Below the pieces are notes generated by a model. That model did no database searches. It was not told where the DNA came from and saw nothing but the letters and a program-made list of their open reading frames with translations. The translations under genes were made by a program, and so were the position numbers. From Rhizomicrobium sp. (GTDB lineage: Bacteria; Pseudomonadota; Alphaproteobacteria; Micropepsales; Micropepsaceae): 64,000 nucleotides of DNA. Location of the stretch: NCBI GenBank assembly GCA_037200385.1, contig JBBCGL010000001.1, forward strand, positions 4,169,418 through 4,233,417, given 5' to 3'. Shown here piece by piece: positions 16,367-26,021 of this stretch (position 1 is its first letter; the number at the start of each line of letters is the position of its first letter).

Positions 16367-16430
16367 TTGGTGATCCTCAGTTCGATATGGCTCGCGGGAA
16401 GAGTTGCAAATTCTCGGCCCGCCTTACGGT

Positions 16431-17261
16431 TTATGCGTTCGCGCGCGAGTCATCCGGGGTGGCGACATGGGCGGCGCCATTGGCGCCTGACGGCTTGCCG
16501 GTTTTCTCGACCAGATCGAGGAACGGCTTGATGATGTCGATGGGCATCGGGAAGATGATCGTGGAATTCTGTTCCGCGCCGATCTCGGTCAGGGTTTGCA
16601 GGTAGCGCAGCTGCATGGCAGCCGGGATACTGGAGAGGATCTTGGCCGCGTTGACGAGCGTCTGCGAGGCCTGGAATTCTGCTTCCGCGTGAATGATCTT
16701 GGCGCGACGGTCGCGTTCGGCTTCGGCCTGCTTGGCGATGGCGCGCACCATGTTCTCGGTCAGTTCGACGGTCCTGATCTCGACATTGCTCACCTTGATT
16801 CCCCAGGTCTCGGTCTGGGCGTCGATGATGCTCTGGACGTCGGTGCTGAGCTTCTTGCGATCGGAGAGCATCTCGTCGAGCTCATGCTGGCCCAGGACCG
16901 CGCGCAGCGTCGTCTGTGCGAGCATGTTCGTCGCGGGAAGATAATGCTGCACCTGTATGATGGCCCGCTCGGGATTGACGACGTTGAAGTAGAGCACCGC
17001 ATCGACCTTCATCGAGACGTTATCGCGCGAGATCACGTCCTGGGTCGGTATCTCGATCACCTGGATGCGCAGGTCCACGCGGACCATTTCCTGGATGAAG
17101 GGGATCAGCAGAACGAGGCCGGGTCCTTTGACTCCCTGAAAGCGTCCGAGCGTGAACACCACCGCGCGTTCGTATTGGCGCACGATTTTCACGCTCACCG
17201 TGATCAGAATGAGCGCGACGACCGCGACAGTCGGGATGATAAATGGAGTGAGAAAGAGCAT
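16431..17261 (-). CDS. Slipin/stomatin-like SPFH (band 7) protein
   Basis: A 276-residue membrane-anchored SPFH protein. An N-terminal hydrophobic hairpin (LTPFIIPTVAVVALILITVS) is followed by the band-7 domain: VRQYERAVVFTLGRFQGVKG, VDLRIQVIEIPTQDVISRDN, VSMKVDAVLYFNVVNP. An alanine/glutamate-rich coiled coil (AIAKQAEAERDRRAKIIHAE) follows. Slipins form oligomeric membrane scaffolds. They are usually paired with an NfeD-type partner, which is absent here. Confidence 0.88.
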   Translation of the reverse strand: MLFLTPFIIPTVAVVALILITVSVKIVRQYERAVVFTLGRFQGVKGPGLVLLIPFIQEMVRVDLRIQVIEIPTQDVISRDNVSMKVDAVLYFNVVNPERAIIQVQHYLPATNMLAQTTLRAVLGQHELDEMLSDRKKLSTDVQSIIDAQTETWGIKVSNVEIRTVELTENMVRAIAKQAEAERDRRAKIIHAEAEFQASQTLVNAAKILSSIPAAMQLRYLQTLTEIGAEQNSTIIFPMPIDIIKPFLDLVEKTGKPSGANGAAHVATPDDSRANA

Positions 17262-17345
17262 GTCGCTGCGCCTTTCGAGGAAGAAAAGCAGCGTCGTATC
17301 CGAGGCGTTGCTCTGGAAAGAAATTTCGCGAGTTACAATTCGGCT

Positions 17346-17537
17346 TTATTCGTGCGTCGTCTGACCGGGCGTCTGAACGCCGATACCGGGCGAGACGACG
17401 CGCGTGTCCTTGGCTCCGTGTGAGGCTTCCAGGCCGGCAAACTCACCTGAGACGTCTGGGACTGCGATTTTCGTGGGATCGATGTCCCGCAGATCGTGAA
17501 CGGTCCGATATGTCTTCTTCGATTTCATCCCATTCAT
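17346..17537 (-). CDS. Small hypothetical protein
   Basis: A possible 63-residue soluble protein starting MNGMKSKKTYRTVHDLRDID with AAGGA upstream of the ATG at 17537. It reads VPDVSGEFAGLEASHGAKDT and ends SPGIGVQTPGQTTHE. It lies 84 bp upstream of the slipin gene on the same strand. The codon pattern and RBS make it plausible; no homologue is recognised. Confidence 0.4.
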   Translation of the reverse strand: MNGMKSKKTYRTVHDLRDIDPTKIAVPDVSGEFAGLEASHGAKDTRVVSPGIGVQTPGQTTHE

Positions 17538-17950
17538 CCTTGAGCGGCGCCGCAAGATCATGCGTGGCGCGAGAGCGGCAAGCGCGGTGGACCACTTGTC
17601 ACGCGATGAAGGAATGCCCGGCAGGCAACAAAGTTTCGTGGCGCTTCATTACTTCGCTTCCACGAGAAAAAGGGGGAATCGGGACTTCACGCAACCGCGC
17701 AATTGCTGATCTTTCCGCGATGCGCCGAAACGCCAGGTTCGTCCTCCGCCCGAGGCCATGAATCATTTGTGAGCGCGTTCTGCTTTTATCGCGCTCCACC
17801 GCCGCTATCGGGTTGGAACGCCTGGGCGCATCGCCCGTTGTACCCGCACTACCCACAAGCTGACCTGAATGCGGACCGCTCGCCGGTCGGCGTAGCAGTT
17901 CACCAACTCGTGCTCGATGTTCAACAACTCAGCCGAAAGGTGACTGATCC
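17538..17950. other. 413-bp divergent intergenic region
   Basis: It separates the minus-strand slipin group from the plus-strand redox operon, so promoters for both should be here. I see no convincing sigma-70, RpoH, Fnr (TTGAT-N4-ATCAA) or NtrC signature. Short frames inside it lack RBS and family features. Confidence 0.4.
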
Positions 17951-19054
17951 ATGACGCTCGCGACGATTCCAAAACCGACAACGGGTGACCAACCAGCAAA
18001 GACAAAAAAGCCGACAATGAAGGCGCTTATCTATCAGGCATTAGGCAAGAAAGCCCTTGAAGACCGGCCAAAGCCGGAGATCGCCGCGCCGACCGATGCG
18101 ATCGTCAGGATCACGAAAACCACCATTTGCGGCACCGACCTTCACATTCTAAAGGGCGATCTGCCGTCCTGTCAGCCCGGCCGCATTCTGGGCCACGAAG
18201 GCGTTGGCATCGTCGATCAGGTCGGTCCCGCGGTCACGGTGTTCAAGCCGGGCGATCGCGTTCTGATTTCCTGCGTCAGCGCCTGCGGCAAATGTGTCTA
18301 CTGCCGCAAACAGATGTATTCGCACTGCACCACCGGCGGCTGGATTCTGGGCAACACAATCGACGGTACACAGGCCGAGTTCGTGCGCATTCCCCATGCG
18401 GATATGAGCCTCTATCCGATCCCTGCGGGCGCCGATGAAGAGGCGCTGGTGATGCTTAGCGACATCTTGCCGACAAGCTTCGAATGCGGCGTGCTTAACG
18501 GGAAGGTCGAGCCGGGAAGTGTGGTCGCTATCGTCGGCGCCGGACCGATCGGACTCGCGGCGCTGCTGACCGCCCAATTCTATTCGCCGGCCGAGATCAT
18601 CATGATCGATCTCGATGACAACCGGCTCGACGTCGCCAAGCGGTTTGGTGCGACGAGCACGATCAACAGCACTGACGGTAAAGCAGCCGAAGCGGTCATG
18701 AAGATGACCGGCAAGCGCGGCGTCGATTCCGCCATCGAAGCGGTCGGCATTCCCGCCACGTTCGAGCTCTGCGAGAAAATCGTCACGGCCGGCGGCCACA
18801 TCGCCAATATCGGCGTCCACGGAAAGAAGGTCGACCTTCATCTGGAGAGCCTTTGGGACCGCAATATCTCCATCACCACGCGGCTGGTCGATACGGCGAC
18901 CATCCCGATGCTCTTCAAGACGGTTTCGTCGCGCAAGATCGACCCCAAGAAGCTGATCACGCATCGCTTCAAGCTCGACGACATTCTCGAGGCTTACGAG
19001 ACGTTCGGCAATGCCGCCAAGACAAAAGCGCTCAAAGTCATCATCGAGGCTTAA
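17951..19054 (+). CDS. Zinc-dependent alcohol dehydrogenase (first of three)
   Basis: A 367-residue medium-chain dehydrogenase. AAAGG lies 12 bases upstream of the ATG at 17951; a second possible start (MKALIYQALGKK, 18017) lacks an RBS. Catalytic zinc ligands: Cys in TTICGTDLH and His in GHEGVGIV. Structural zinc Cys cluster: CGKCVYCRKQMYSHC. Nucleotide-binding loop: IVGAGPIGLAALLTAQ. The region KLITHRFKLDDILEAYETFG is typical of the threonine/isopropanol-dehydrogenase-like branch. First gene of a run of eleven same-strand redox genes reaching 29655. Confidence 0.88.
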   Translation: MTLATIPKPTTGDQPAKTKKPTMKALIYQALGKKALEDRPKPEIAAPTDAIVRITKTTICGTDLHILKGDLPSCQPGRILGHEGVGIVDQVGPAVTVFKPGDRVLISCVSACGKCVYCRKQMYSHCTTGGWILGNTIDGTQAEFVRIPHADMSLYPIPAGADEEALVMLSDILPTSFECGVLNGKVEPGSVVAIVGAGPIGLAALLTAQFYSPAEIIMIDLDDNRLDVAKRFGATSTINSTDGKAAEAVMKMTGKRGVDSAIEAVGIPATFELCEKIVTAGGHIANIGVHGKKVDLHLESLWDRNISITTRLVDTATIPMLFKTVSSRKIDPKKLITHRFKLDDILEAYETFGNAAKTKALKVIIEA

Positions 19055-19104
19055 GCACCGATGCCGCGGGTTTTCCGCGGCGCAATTTCGAAAAGGGCAA
19101 AGAC

Positions 19105-20511
19105 GTGAACATCCAAAACGTTAAATCCGCCGAGTACCAGAGCACCAATCCCGCGACCGGAAAAATCCTGAAGAAGTTCGAGAGTCTGAGCGACAAGGAG
19201 CTTGAAGCCAAGATCGCGGCAGCAGAGACCTGCTACAAGACATGGCGCCACAAGACCTACGCCGAACGTGCGGTCATTATCGCCAAGGCGGCGGAACTGC
19301 TGCATGCCAAGGCGGCCGATTTCGCGCACATCATGACGCTCGAAATGGGCAAGCGCATCGGCGAAGCGCTCGGCGAAGTGGAGTTCAGCTCGAACATCCT
19401 TTCCTACTACGCCAAGAACGCCGAACGTTTCCTGGCCCCGGTCAAACTCCATCCATCTCTCGGCGAAGGCCACATGGAGAGCAGTCCGATCGGCGTGATC
19501 TTCTGCGTGGAGCCATGGAACTTTCCCTATTATCAGCTCGCCCGGGTTGCCGGCCCGCATCTGATGGCGGGCAACGTCCTCTTGGTGAAGCACGCCGGCA
19601 TCGTGCCGCAATGCGCGATTGCTTTCGAGAAGCTGTTGACCGACGCGGGCGCGCCGGCCGGCCTGTATACCAATCTTTTGATCTCGCACGATCAGTCGGA
19701 CGCCGTCGTGGATGATCCGCGCGTGAAGGGCGTGGCGCTGACCGGCAGCGTCGCCGCCGGCAGGAGCGTCGCGGCGCGGGCCGGAAAGAATCTCAAACCC
19801 TCCTCGATGGAACTGGGCGGCAGCGACGCGTTCATCGTCCTCGAAGACGCCGATCTCGAACACACCATCAAATGGGCGGTCTGGGGACGGATGTACAATA
19901 CAGGCCAGACCTGCTGTGCCGCCAAGCGGTTTGTCGTGGTCGACAAGCTCGCCGACGAATTCCTTGAGAAATTTCAGGCCTCGCTTGCGGCACTGAAGCC
20001 GGGAGACCCGCTCGTCGAGAAGACGACACTGGGGCCGTTGTCCTCGGAACAAGCTTTGCTCGATCTTTTGAAACAGGTCGATGGCGCGGTCTCCCATGGT
20101 GCAAAGCTGCTGATGGGCGGAAAGCGTATCGATCGTCCGGGTTCCTACATGGAGCCCACGATCCTGACGGACATCAAGCCAGGCAATCCCGCCTTCCGCG
20201 AAGAATTCTTCGGTCCGGTCGCGCTGTTCTTCCGCGTCAAGGACGAGGACGCGGCCGTAGCGCTCGCCAACGATTCCGACTTCGGCCTGGGAGGCTCTGT
20301 TTTCACCAGGGACATCGCCCGCGGGAAGCGCGTCGCCAGCCGTGTCGAGACCGGCATGATGTTCATCAACAACATTTCTTGGTCTGACGCCGAACTGCCG
20401 TTCGGCGGGATCAAGGACTCCGGTTATGGGCGCGAGCTCGGCGACATGGGGATCCAGGAGTTCGTGAACAAGAAGCTCGTCCGCTACGTGGCTGCCGAAG
20501 CGCCGGTATAG
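19105..20511 (+). CDS. Succinate-semialdehyde-type aldehyde dehydrogenase
   Basis: A 468-residue ALDH. The GTG at 19105 with AAAAGGG ahead is chosen; the frame runs further upstream but through the previous gene. It has WNFPYYQLARVAGPHLMAGN, the base Glu in SMELGGSDAFIV and tandem Cys in NTGQTCCAAKR, of which the first is the nucleophile position. The end AELPFGGIKDSGYGRELG matches the YneI/Sad-like succinate-semialdehyde dehydrogenase group. It probably oxidises the aldehyde made by the adjacent alcohol dehydrogenase; the substrate is not proven. Confidence 0.87.
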   Translation: MNIQNVKSAEYQSTNPATGKILKKFESLSDKELEAKIAAAETCYKTWRHKTYAERAVIIAKAAELLHAKAADFAHIMTLEMGKRIGEALGEVEFSSNILSYYAKNAERFLAPVKLHPSLGEGHMESSPIGVIFCVEPWNFPYYQLARVAGPHLMAGNVLLVKHAGIVPQCAIAFEKLLTDAGAPAGLYTNLLISHDQSDAVVDDPRVKGVALTGSVAAGRSVAARAGKNLKPSSMELGGSDAFIVLEDADLEHTIKWAVWGRMYNTGQTCCAAKRFVVVDKLADEFLEKFQASLAALKPGDPLVEKTTLGPLSSEQALLDLLKQVDGAVSHGAKLLMGGKRIDRPGSYMEPTILTDIKPGNPAFREEFFGPVALFFRVKDEDAAVALANDSDFGLGGSVFTRDIARGKRVASRVETGMMFINNISWSDAELPFGGIKDSGYGRELGDMGIQEFVNKKLVRYVAAEAPV

Positions 20512-20519
20512 GCGCGGCG

Positions 20520-21689
20520 ATGTATGTGAACGTCGCCGTCCTGAAGGAAACTCAGCCGCACGAGCGGCGGGTGGCGCTGGTGCCATCCGTTGTGCCCAAG
20601 CTGATCAAACTCGGCGCCAGGCTGCATATGCAGTCTGGCGCGGGCGACGCCGTTAAGCTGGGAGACGCGGCCTTCAAAGACGTCGTGTTCATGGATGATC
20701 GCAATGCCTTGGTCAGCGACGCCGATGTAGTCCTTTCCGTGCAGCCGCCTGCGATGGATGTGATCGATGCGATGAAGGAAGGCGCGATCCTCATCTGCTT
20801 CGTCTATGCGGACAAGGAGAAGGCGCTGGTGCAGCGCCTTCTGGAAAAAAAGATCACCTGCTTCGCCATGGAGCGCGTTCCGCGGATTTCGCGGGCTCAG
20901 GCCATGGACGCGCTTTCGAGCCAATCCGCCTTGGCGGGCTATTACGCCGTACAACTCGGCTCGACCCATCTGGCACGCATCCTTCCGAAGGTCACGACGG
21001 CCGCCGGAGCGATCGGCCCGGCCAAGGTTCTTGTAATGGGACTTGGCGTGGCCGGTCTCGAAGCACTCGCCACAGCCCATCGGCTCGGCGCCGTCGTCGA
21101 GGGTTATGACGTGCGCCCGGAAACCGAGGAACAGGCGCTATCGTTGGGCGCGAAATTCGTCGAGACCGGCGTCGACGCACGCGGCAAGGGCGGCTATGCC
21201 CGCGAACTGAGCGCGGAAGAAAAGAGCAAAGTCGCCGCCGTGCTGACGAAGCACATCCAGGATGCGGACCTTATCATTACGACAGCCGCCATTCCCGGCA
21301 GGGCCTCGCCGAAGCTCATCAGCACGGCGCAGGTCGCGGGCATGAAGGCCGGTGCCGTGATCGTCGATCTTTCGGCCGAGGGCGGAGGGAACTGCGAAGA
21401 TACAAAGCCGGGCGAAACCATCGAGGTCGGTCAGGTGACGATCATCGCACCGCTGAACGTGCCATCGCTGCTCGGCGAAGATGCGAGCGAACTCTATGCG
21501 AAGAACCAATACAACCTGCTCGCCCTGATGATGAAGGACAACATCATCAAGATCGACTGGGACGACGAGGTGCTCGCCAAGACGGCGCTTACTCATGCCG
21601 GAATGCTTTGTGACGCCGACGCCAAGCCGGGAGCGCCGAAATCGGCCGGCAAGCCTCACGCGGCCAAGCCGCCGGCGAAAGCGGCTTAA
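20520..21689 (+). CDS. pntAA: NAD(P) transhydrogenase subunit alpha, part 1
   Basis: A 389-residue NAD(H)-binding domain I of the proton-translocating transhydrogenase. It begins MYVNVAVLKETQPHERRVAL, has the Rossmann segment VLVMGLGVAGLEALATAHRL near residue 170, the mobile loop KGGYARELSAEEKS, and DLSAEGGGNCEDTKPGE. In alphaproteobacteria the alpha chain is split into PntAA and PntAB, as here. The C-terminal Ala/Lys/Pro tail is a normal linker. Start is 9 bp after the previous stop. Confidence 0.95.
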   Translation: MYVNVAVLKETQPHERRVALVPSVVPKLIKLGARLHMQSGAGDAVKLGDAAFKDVVFMDDRNALVSDADVVLSVQPPAMDVIDAMKEGAILICFVYADKEKALVQRLLEKKITCFAMERVPRISRAQAMDALSSQSALAGYYAVQLGSTHLARILPKVTTAAGAIGPAKVLVMGLGVAGLEALATAHRLGAVVEGYDVRPETEEQALSLGAKFVETGVDARGKGGYARELSAEEKSKVAAVLTKHIQDADLIITTAAIPGRASPKLISTAQVAGMKAGAVIVDLSAEGGGNCEDTKPGETIEVGQVTIIAPLNVPSLLGEDASELYAKNQYNLLALMMKDNIIKIDWDDEVLAKTALTHAGMLCDADAKPGAPKSAGKPHAAKPPAKAA

Positions 21690-21708
21690 GCCGGAACGAA
21701 AGGTCGAA

Positions 21709-22059
21709 ATGGAATTCCAGATCGCGATGACGGGCTTCCTGGCGCTGTACATCTTCATGCTCGCCGGCTTTGCCGGTTGGGTGATCATCGGTGGGGTGCC
21801 GGCGATCCTGCATACGCCTCTGATGTCGGGCTCCAATTTCGTTCACGGCATCGTCGTGGTCGGCGGCATATTTGCCTTGCTCAACGCCAGCACGGTGCTG
21901 GAACAGGTGATTGGCTTCTTTGCCGTACTGCTCGGTGCCGGCAATGCGGCAGGCGGCTACGCCGTCACCGATCGTATGCTCGCGATGTTCCAGACAAGCG
22001 GACAAGGCCACCACGGGAAGCCCTCTCACGCCAAACCCAAGCATGCGAAGAAGGGCTGA
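21709..22059 (+). CDS. pntAB: NAD(P) transhydrogenase subunit alpha, part 2
   Basis: A 116-residue membrane subunit with three transmembrane helices (GFLALYIFMLAGFAGWVIIG; FVHGIVVVGGIFALLNAS; LEQVIGFFAVLLGAGNAAGG) and a His/Lys-rich tail. The PNT-alpha TM signature (HTPLMSGSNFVHGIV) is intact. Start at 21709 follows GAAAGG; the longer upstream frame overlaps pntAA. It carries the N-terminal part of the proton channel. Confidence 0.94.
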   Translation: MEFQIAMTGFLALYIFMLAGFAGWVIIGGVPAILHTPLMSGSNFVHGIVVVGGIFALLNASTVLEQVIGFFAVLLGAGNAAGGYAVTDRMLAMFQTSGQGHHGKPSHAKPKHAKKG

Positions 22060-22062
22060 GAT

Positions 22063-23514
22063 ATGCTCGCAATGATTCCGCAACTGACGATCGGCGCAGT
22101 CGATCTCGCCGCGGCCTTTCTCTTTCTCTACGGCCTTAAGCGCATGTCGTCGCCGGTGACGGCGCCGTCGGGCATCTTTGTCGCCGGCATGGGCATGCTG
22201 GTCGCGATCCTGGCGAGCTTTCTCTACGTGTTCAGCGTCGGCGCGGCAGCCAGGCCGTTTCTGCCCATGAATATCGGACTGGCCCTGATCGCTCTCGTCG
22301 TCGGTGGCGGCATCGCCTGGTGGAGCGGCCGGAAGGTCGCGATGACCGCCATGCCCCAGATGGTGGCGCTCTACAACGGCATGGGCGGCGGCGCGGCCGG
22401 CGCGATCGCCGCGGTGGAGCTGTTCGGCGGCAAGGCACAGGGAGCGACCCAGCTCGTCATGACGCTGATAGGCGCGCTGATTGGCGCCGTGTCGCTGTCC
22501 GGCTCGCTGATCGCGTGGGCGAAGCTCGACGGCGTCATCGAGAAGCCATTGCGCGTATGGGGTCAGCAGGCTTTCAACGGAGTCGTCATGCTCGCGACGC
22601 TCGCGGTCGGCGGCTACATCATCTACGTGATCCAGAGCGGCACGGTGCCCCCGATCGCGATGCCCAGTCTCATCACTCTGTTCTTTGGCTGCGCCCTGGT
22701 CTTCGGGATTGCGATGACGCTTCCGATCGGCGGCGCAGACATGCCGGTTGTGATCTCGATCTACAATGCTCTCACCGGCCTCGCGGTCGGTCTCGAAGGC
22801 TTTGTGCTGCAGAACCCGGCCTTGATGATCGCCGGCACGGTCGTCGGCGCCGCCGGCACGCTTTTAACCCTGCTCATGGCCAAGGCGATGAACCGTTCGG
22901 TCAGCAATGTCATCTTCACGAATTTCGGCGCGCCCGCCAAGCACAAGCACGGCGCCATCAGCGGCAGCCTCAAGCCGGTGCAGGCCGGCGACGCCGGCAT
23001 CTTCATGCGCTATGCCAGCAAGGTCATCATCGTGCCCGGCTACGGTCTCGCCGCTGCGCAGGGCCAGCAGAAGCTCTACGAGTTCGTGAAGCTGCTGCAG
23101 GCGGCGGGTGTCGATGTCAAATTTGCGATCCATCCCGTTGCCGGACGCATGCCGGGCCAGATGGACGTGCTGCTGGCCGAGGCCGGCGTTCCCTACGACA
23201 TGATCTTCCAGCTCGAAGACATCAACGACGACTTCGCGACGACCGATGTCGCGCTCGTCATCGGTGCCAACGACGTGGTGAACCCGGCGGCGCGTACCGA
23301 CAAATCCTCGCCGATCTTCGGCATGCCGATCCTCAACGCCGACAAAGCCAAGAAGGTCTACGTCGTGAAGCGCGGCGAGGGCAAAGGCTATTCGGGCGTC
23401 GTGAATGCGCTGTTCTACGCCGACAACTGCGAAATGGTCTACGGCGATGCCGCTGCCGTCATGGCGCAAATGATAGAGGCGGTGAAGGGGCTGGGATTGT
23501 CCGCCGCCGCCTGA
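22063..23514 (+). CDS. pntB: NAD(P) transhydrogenase subunit beta
   Basis: A 483-residue protein with about nine transmembrane helices followed by the NADP(H)-binding domain III (from about residue 310: IIVPGYGLAAAQGQQKLYEF, IHPVAGRMPGQMDVLLAEAG, VYVVKRGEGKGYSGVVNALF). With PntAA and PntAB it uses the proton gradient to reduce NADP+ with NADH. Encoded 3 bp after pntAB. Linked to dehydrogenases here, it would convert their NADH into NADPH. Confidence 0.95.
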   Translation: MLAMIPQLTIGAVDLAAAFLFLYGLKRMSSPVTAPSGIFVAGMGMLVAILASFLYVFSVGAAARPFLPMNIGLALIALVVGGGIAWWSGRKVAMTAMPQMVALYNGMGGGAAGAIAAVELFGGKAQGATQLVMTLIGALIGAVSLSGSLIAWAKLDGVIEKPLRVWGQQAFNGVVMLATLAVGGYIIYVIQSGTVPPIAMPSLITLFFGCALVFGIAMTLPIGGADMPVVISIYNALTGLAVGLEGFVLQNPALMIAGTVVGAAGTLLTLLMAKAMNRSVSNVIFTNFGAPAKHKHGAISGSLKPVQAGDAGIFMRYASKVIIVPGYGLAAAQGQQKLYEFVKLLQAAGVDVKFAIHPVAGRMPGQMDVLLAEAGVPYDMIFQLEDINDDFATTDVALVIGANDVVNPAARTDKSSPIFGMPILNADKAKKVYVVKRGEGKGYSGVVNALFYADNCEMVYGDAAAVMAQMIEAVKGLGLSAAA

Positions 23515-23538
23515 ACCAAAGCCCAAAGGAGAATGCCC

Positions 23539-23892
23539 ATGCAAATCCTGGTCGATACGGACCACAATATCGAAGGGTCCGAGAAATTCACGCACCAAGT
23601 CGAGGCCGAGGTGCGTACCGCGCTGCATCGATATGCAGATCAGATCACGCGGGTCGAGGTATATCTCAGCGATGAAAACGGGGGCAAATCGGGCGGCGCA
23701 GACAAGCGATGCCTTATCGAGGCACGGCCGGCCGGCCACCAGCCGCTGACCGCCAGCCACGACGCGCCGACCTTGCTGGCCGCGCTCGAGGGAGCCGGCG
23801 GGAAGATGGCGCATCTGCTGGAGTCGACCCTGGGGCGTCTGCACCATCATAAGGGCGAAGCATCGATCCGGACCGAAAACGCCGGTGAGTGA
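23539..23892 (+). CDS. Short HPF/RaiA-type ribosome-associated protein
   Basis: A 117-residue protein starting at ATG 23539, seven bases after AAAGGAG; an earlier ATG at 23533 is too close to the RBS. It has the beta-alpha-beta-beta-alpha layout of the sigma-54 modulation/hibernation factor family: VRTALHRYADQITRVEVYLS, then DKRCLIEARPAGHQPLTASH. Proteins of this family bind the 30S decoding centre and silence ribosomes in stasis. Its place in a redox operon fits a dormancy or low-oxygen programme (inference). Confidence 0.75.
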   Translation: MQILVDTDHNIEGSEKFTHQVEAEVRTALHRYADQITRVEVYLSDENGGKSGGADKRCLIEARPAGHQPLTASHDAPTLLAALEGAGGKMAHLLESTLGRLHHHKGEASIRTENAGE

Positions 23893-23958
23893 TCGAGGCC
23901 GACCGCAGGCGGTCCCGCCGAAATCGACCAAATCCAGTTTCAAAAACAGGAATGCCTC

Positions 23959-24993
23959 ATGACCCGTACAATGCACGCCGCAGTCGTCGAAGAATTCGGA
24001 AAGCCTCTGGTGCTGCGGGAGTGGGATATTCCGACGCCCGGCCCAGGCCAGATTCTGGTCAAGACGGAGGCCTGCGGCGTCTGCCACACCGATCTCCATG
24101 CCGCGCACGGCGACTGGCCTGTGAAGCCCACGCTTCCGTTCATTCCCGGGCATGAAGGCATTGGGCGCGTCGTCGCTCTCGGTTCCGGTGTGACGATCGT
24201 GAAGGAAGGCGATCGCGTCGGCGTGCCGTGGCTCTACTCGGCTTGCGGGCATTGCGAGTATTGCCTGTCGGCGTGGGAAACGGTGTGCCCGGAGGCGCAA
24301 TTCGGCGGCTACACCAAGAACGGCGGCTTCGCCGAATATATTCTCGCCGATCCCAACTATGTCGCGCATATTCCGGCCGGTCTTGCAGCAAAGGATGCCG
24401 CGCCGATTATCTGCGCCGGCATCACGACCTATAAGGGGATCAAGGAGACCCAGGCGCGGCCGGGCGAGTGGATCGCCATCTCCGGCGTCGGCGGCCTCGG
24501 GCATCTCGCGATCCAATATGCCAAGGCCATGGGCCTCAAGGTTTGCGCCGTCGATATCGATGACGGAAAGCTCGATCATGCCAAGCGGCTCGGTGCCGAC
24601 CTTGTGTTCAACGCCAAGTCCGGCGATCCGGCAGTGGCATTGAAGACGGCGACAGGTGGGGGCGCGCATGGCGTCCTGATCACGGCGCCGTCGCTGCCGG
24701 CATTCAAACAGGGCGTCGCTATGACCCGCAAGCGCGGCACCTGCGTTCTGGTCGGACTGCCGCCGGGCGAGTTCCCCGTCCCGCTGTTCGACGTGGTGGC
24801 GAACTGCATCACCATCCGCGGTTCGTTCGTCGGCACGCGGGAGGACATGGCGGAAGCGCTTGCCTTTGCGGCCGAAGGCAAAGTCAAGGCCGATATCGAG
24901 CTGCAATCCTTGTCGAAGATCAATAAGATTTTCGACCGACTTGAGCATGGTGATGTTCCCTCCCGCGTGGTTCTCGATTTCGCGGCGAGTTAG
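23959..24993 (+). CDS. Zinc alcohol dehydrogenase, AdhP-like (second of three)
   Basis: A 344-residue class with catalytic zinc ligands Cys and His in [18 protein letters not shown] and PGHEGIGRV. The structural zinc cluster is [15 protein letters not shown]. The nucleotide loop is [20 protein letters not shown] followed by [15 protein letters not shown], which with Asp at the beta-2 end points to NAD. This is the propanol/ethanol-preferring AdhP/AdhA group. Start follows AGGAATGCC. Divides the transhydrogenase genes from the next dehydrogenase by 15 bp. Confidence 0.93.
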   Translation: MTRTMHAAVVEEFGKPLVLREWDIPTPGPGQILVKTEACGVCHTDLHAAHGDWPVKPTLPFIPGHEGIGRVVALGSGVTIVKEGDRVGVPWLYSACGHCEYCLSAWETVCPEAQFGGYTKNGGFAEYILADPNYVAHIPAGLAAKDAAPIICAGITTYKGIKETQARPGEWIAISGVGGLGHLAIQYAKAMGLKVCAVDIDDGKLDHAKRLGADLVFNAKSGDPAVALKTATGGGAHGVLITAPSLPAFKQGVAMTRKRGTCVLVGLPPGEFPVPLFDVVANCITIRGSFVGTREDMAEALAFAAEGKVKADIELQSLSKINKIFDRLEHGDVPSRVVLDFAAS

Positions 24994-25006
24994 AGCGGAG
25001 AATACC

Positions 25007-25990
25007 GTGCAGGCCATGGTGCTCAAGAAGCTTGGAACCGATCTCGAATGGACGGAGCTTGCCGACCGGCAACCTGGGCCGGGCGAGATACGGGTGAAGG
25101 TGTCGGCTTGCGGCGTCTGCCGCACCGATCTGCATGTCGTCGATGGCGAACTGCCCGACCCGAAAGTGCCTATCATTCCGGGCCACGAAATCGTCGGCCG
25201 GATCGACGCGCTCGGAAGCGGGGTGGAAGGGCTGCATCTGGGCCAGCGCGTCGGCATTCCCTGGCTCGGCCACACATGCGGTATCTGCCCTTACTGCATC
25301 GGCGGTCGGGAAAATCTTTGCGATCATCCGCTCTTTACCGGCTACACGCGCAACGGTGGTTTCGCGACGGCCGCGATCGCCGATGCGCGCTACGCATTTC
25401 CGCTCGGCGAAGACGGGAGCGACGAGGCGCTCGCGCCGCTGCTCTGCGCCGGACTGATCGGATGGCGCGCGCTGGGGATCGCGGGCGAGGGCAGGAAGCT
25501 CGGCCTTTACGGCTTTGGCGCCGCGGCCCACATCGTGGCGCAAGTCGCGAAGTGGCAGGGACGATCGGTGTTTGCCTTCACGCGGCCGGGAGACGTCGCC
25601 ACGCAGGCATTTGCCCGGAGCCTCGGCGCGGCATGGACCGGCGGGTCGGACGAGATGCCGCCGGAGCCGCTGGATGCCGCGATCATCTTTGCGACCGTCG
25701 GCGATCTCGTGCCGGTGGCGCTGAAGGCGGTGCGCAAGGGCGGTCGCGTTGTTTGCGCGGGCATCCATATGAGCGACATCCCCGGCTTTCCCTATGGACT
25801 GCTCTGGGAAGAGCGGCAGCTTGTTTCCGTCGCCAATCTCACGCGGCAGGATGGGCTCGATTTCCTGCGCTTGGCGCCGCAGATCGGCGTCGTCACCAAG
25901 ACCACACGCTATCCGCTCGAGCAGGCAAACCAGGCGCTCGCGGATCTGCGCGCCGGCCGCTTCGATGGCGCCGCGGTGCTCGTGCCGTGA
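25007..25990 (+). CDS. Zinc alcohol dehydrogenase (third of three)
   Basis: A 327-residue enzyme. GTG 25007 is chosen (GGAG eight bases upstream); the open frame upstream overlaps the previous gene. Catalytic site [18 protein letters not shown] and PGHEIVGRI; structural zinc [15 protein letters not shown]; nucleotide-binding loop [20 protein letters not shown]. The sequence is close to the zinc-binding alcohol dehydrogenase family (LDXR-like) often found beside PntAB-type stress loci. Substrate unknown. Confidence 0.88.
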   Translation: MQAMVLKKLGTDLEWTELADRQPGPGEIRVKVSACGVCRTDLHVVDGELPDPKVPIIPGHEIVGRIDALGSGVEGLHLGQRVGIPWLGHTCGICPYCIGGRENLCDHPLFTGYTRNGGFATAAIADARYAFPLGEDGSDEALAPLLCAGLIGWRALGIAGEGRKLGLYGFGAAAHIVAQVAKWQGRSVFAFTRPGDVATQAFARSLGAAWTGGSDEMPPEPLDAAIIFATVGDLVPVALKAVRKGGRVVCAGIHMSDIPGFPYGLLWEERQLVSVANLTRQDGLDFLRLAPQIGVVTKTTRYPLEQANQALADLRAGRFDGAAVLVP

Positions 25991-26021
25991 CCCGGAAAAT
26001 CGTCTACCAGGAGAACAGATC

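Noticed and set aside
22864..25275. 803-codon minus-strand ORF
   Set aside because: It lies antisense to pntB, the hibernation factor and alcohol dehydrogenase genes, shows no protein family and follows GC-rich third positions of the real genes.
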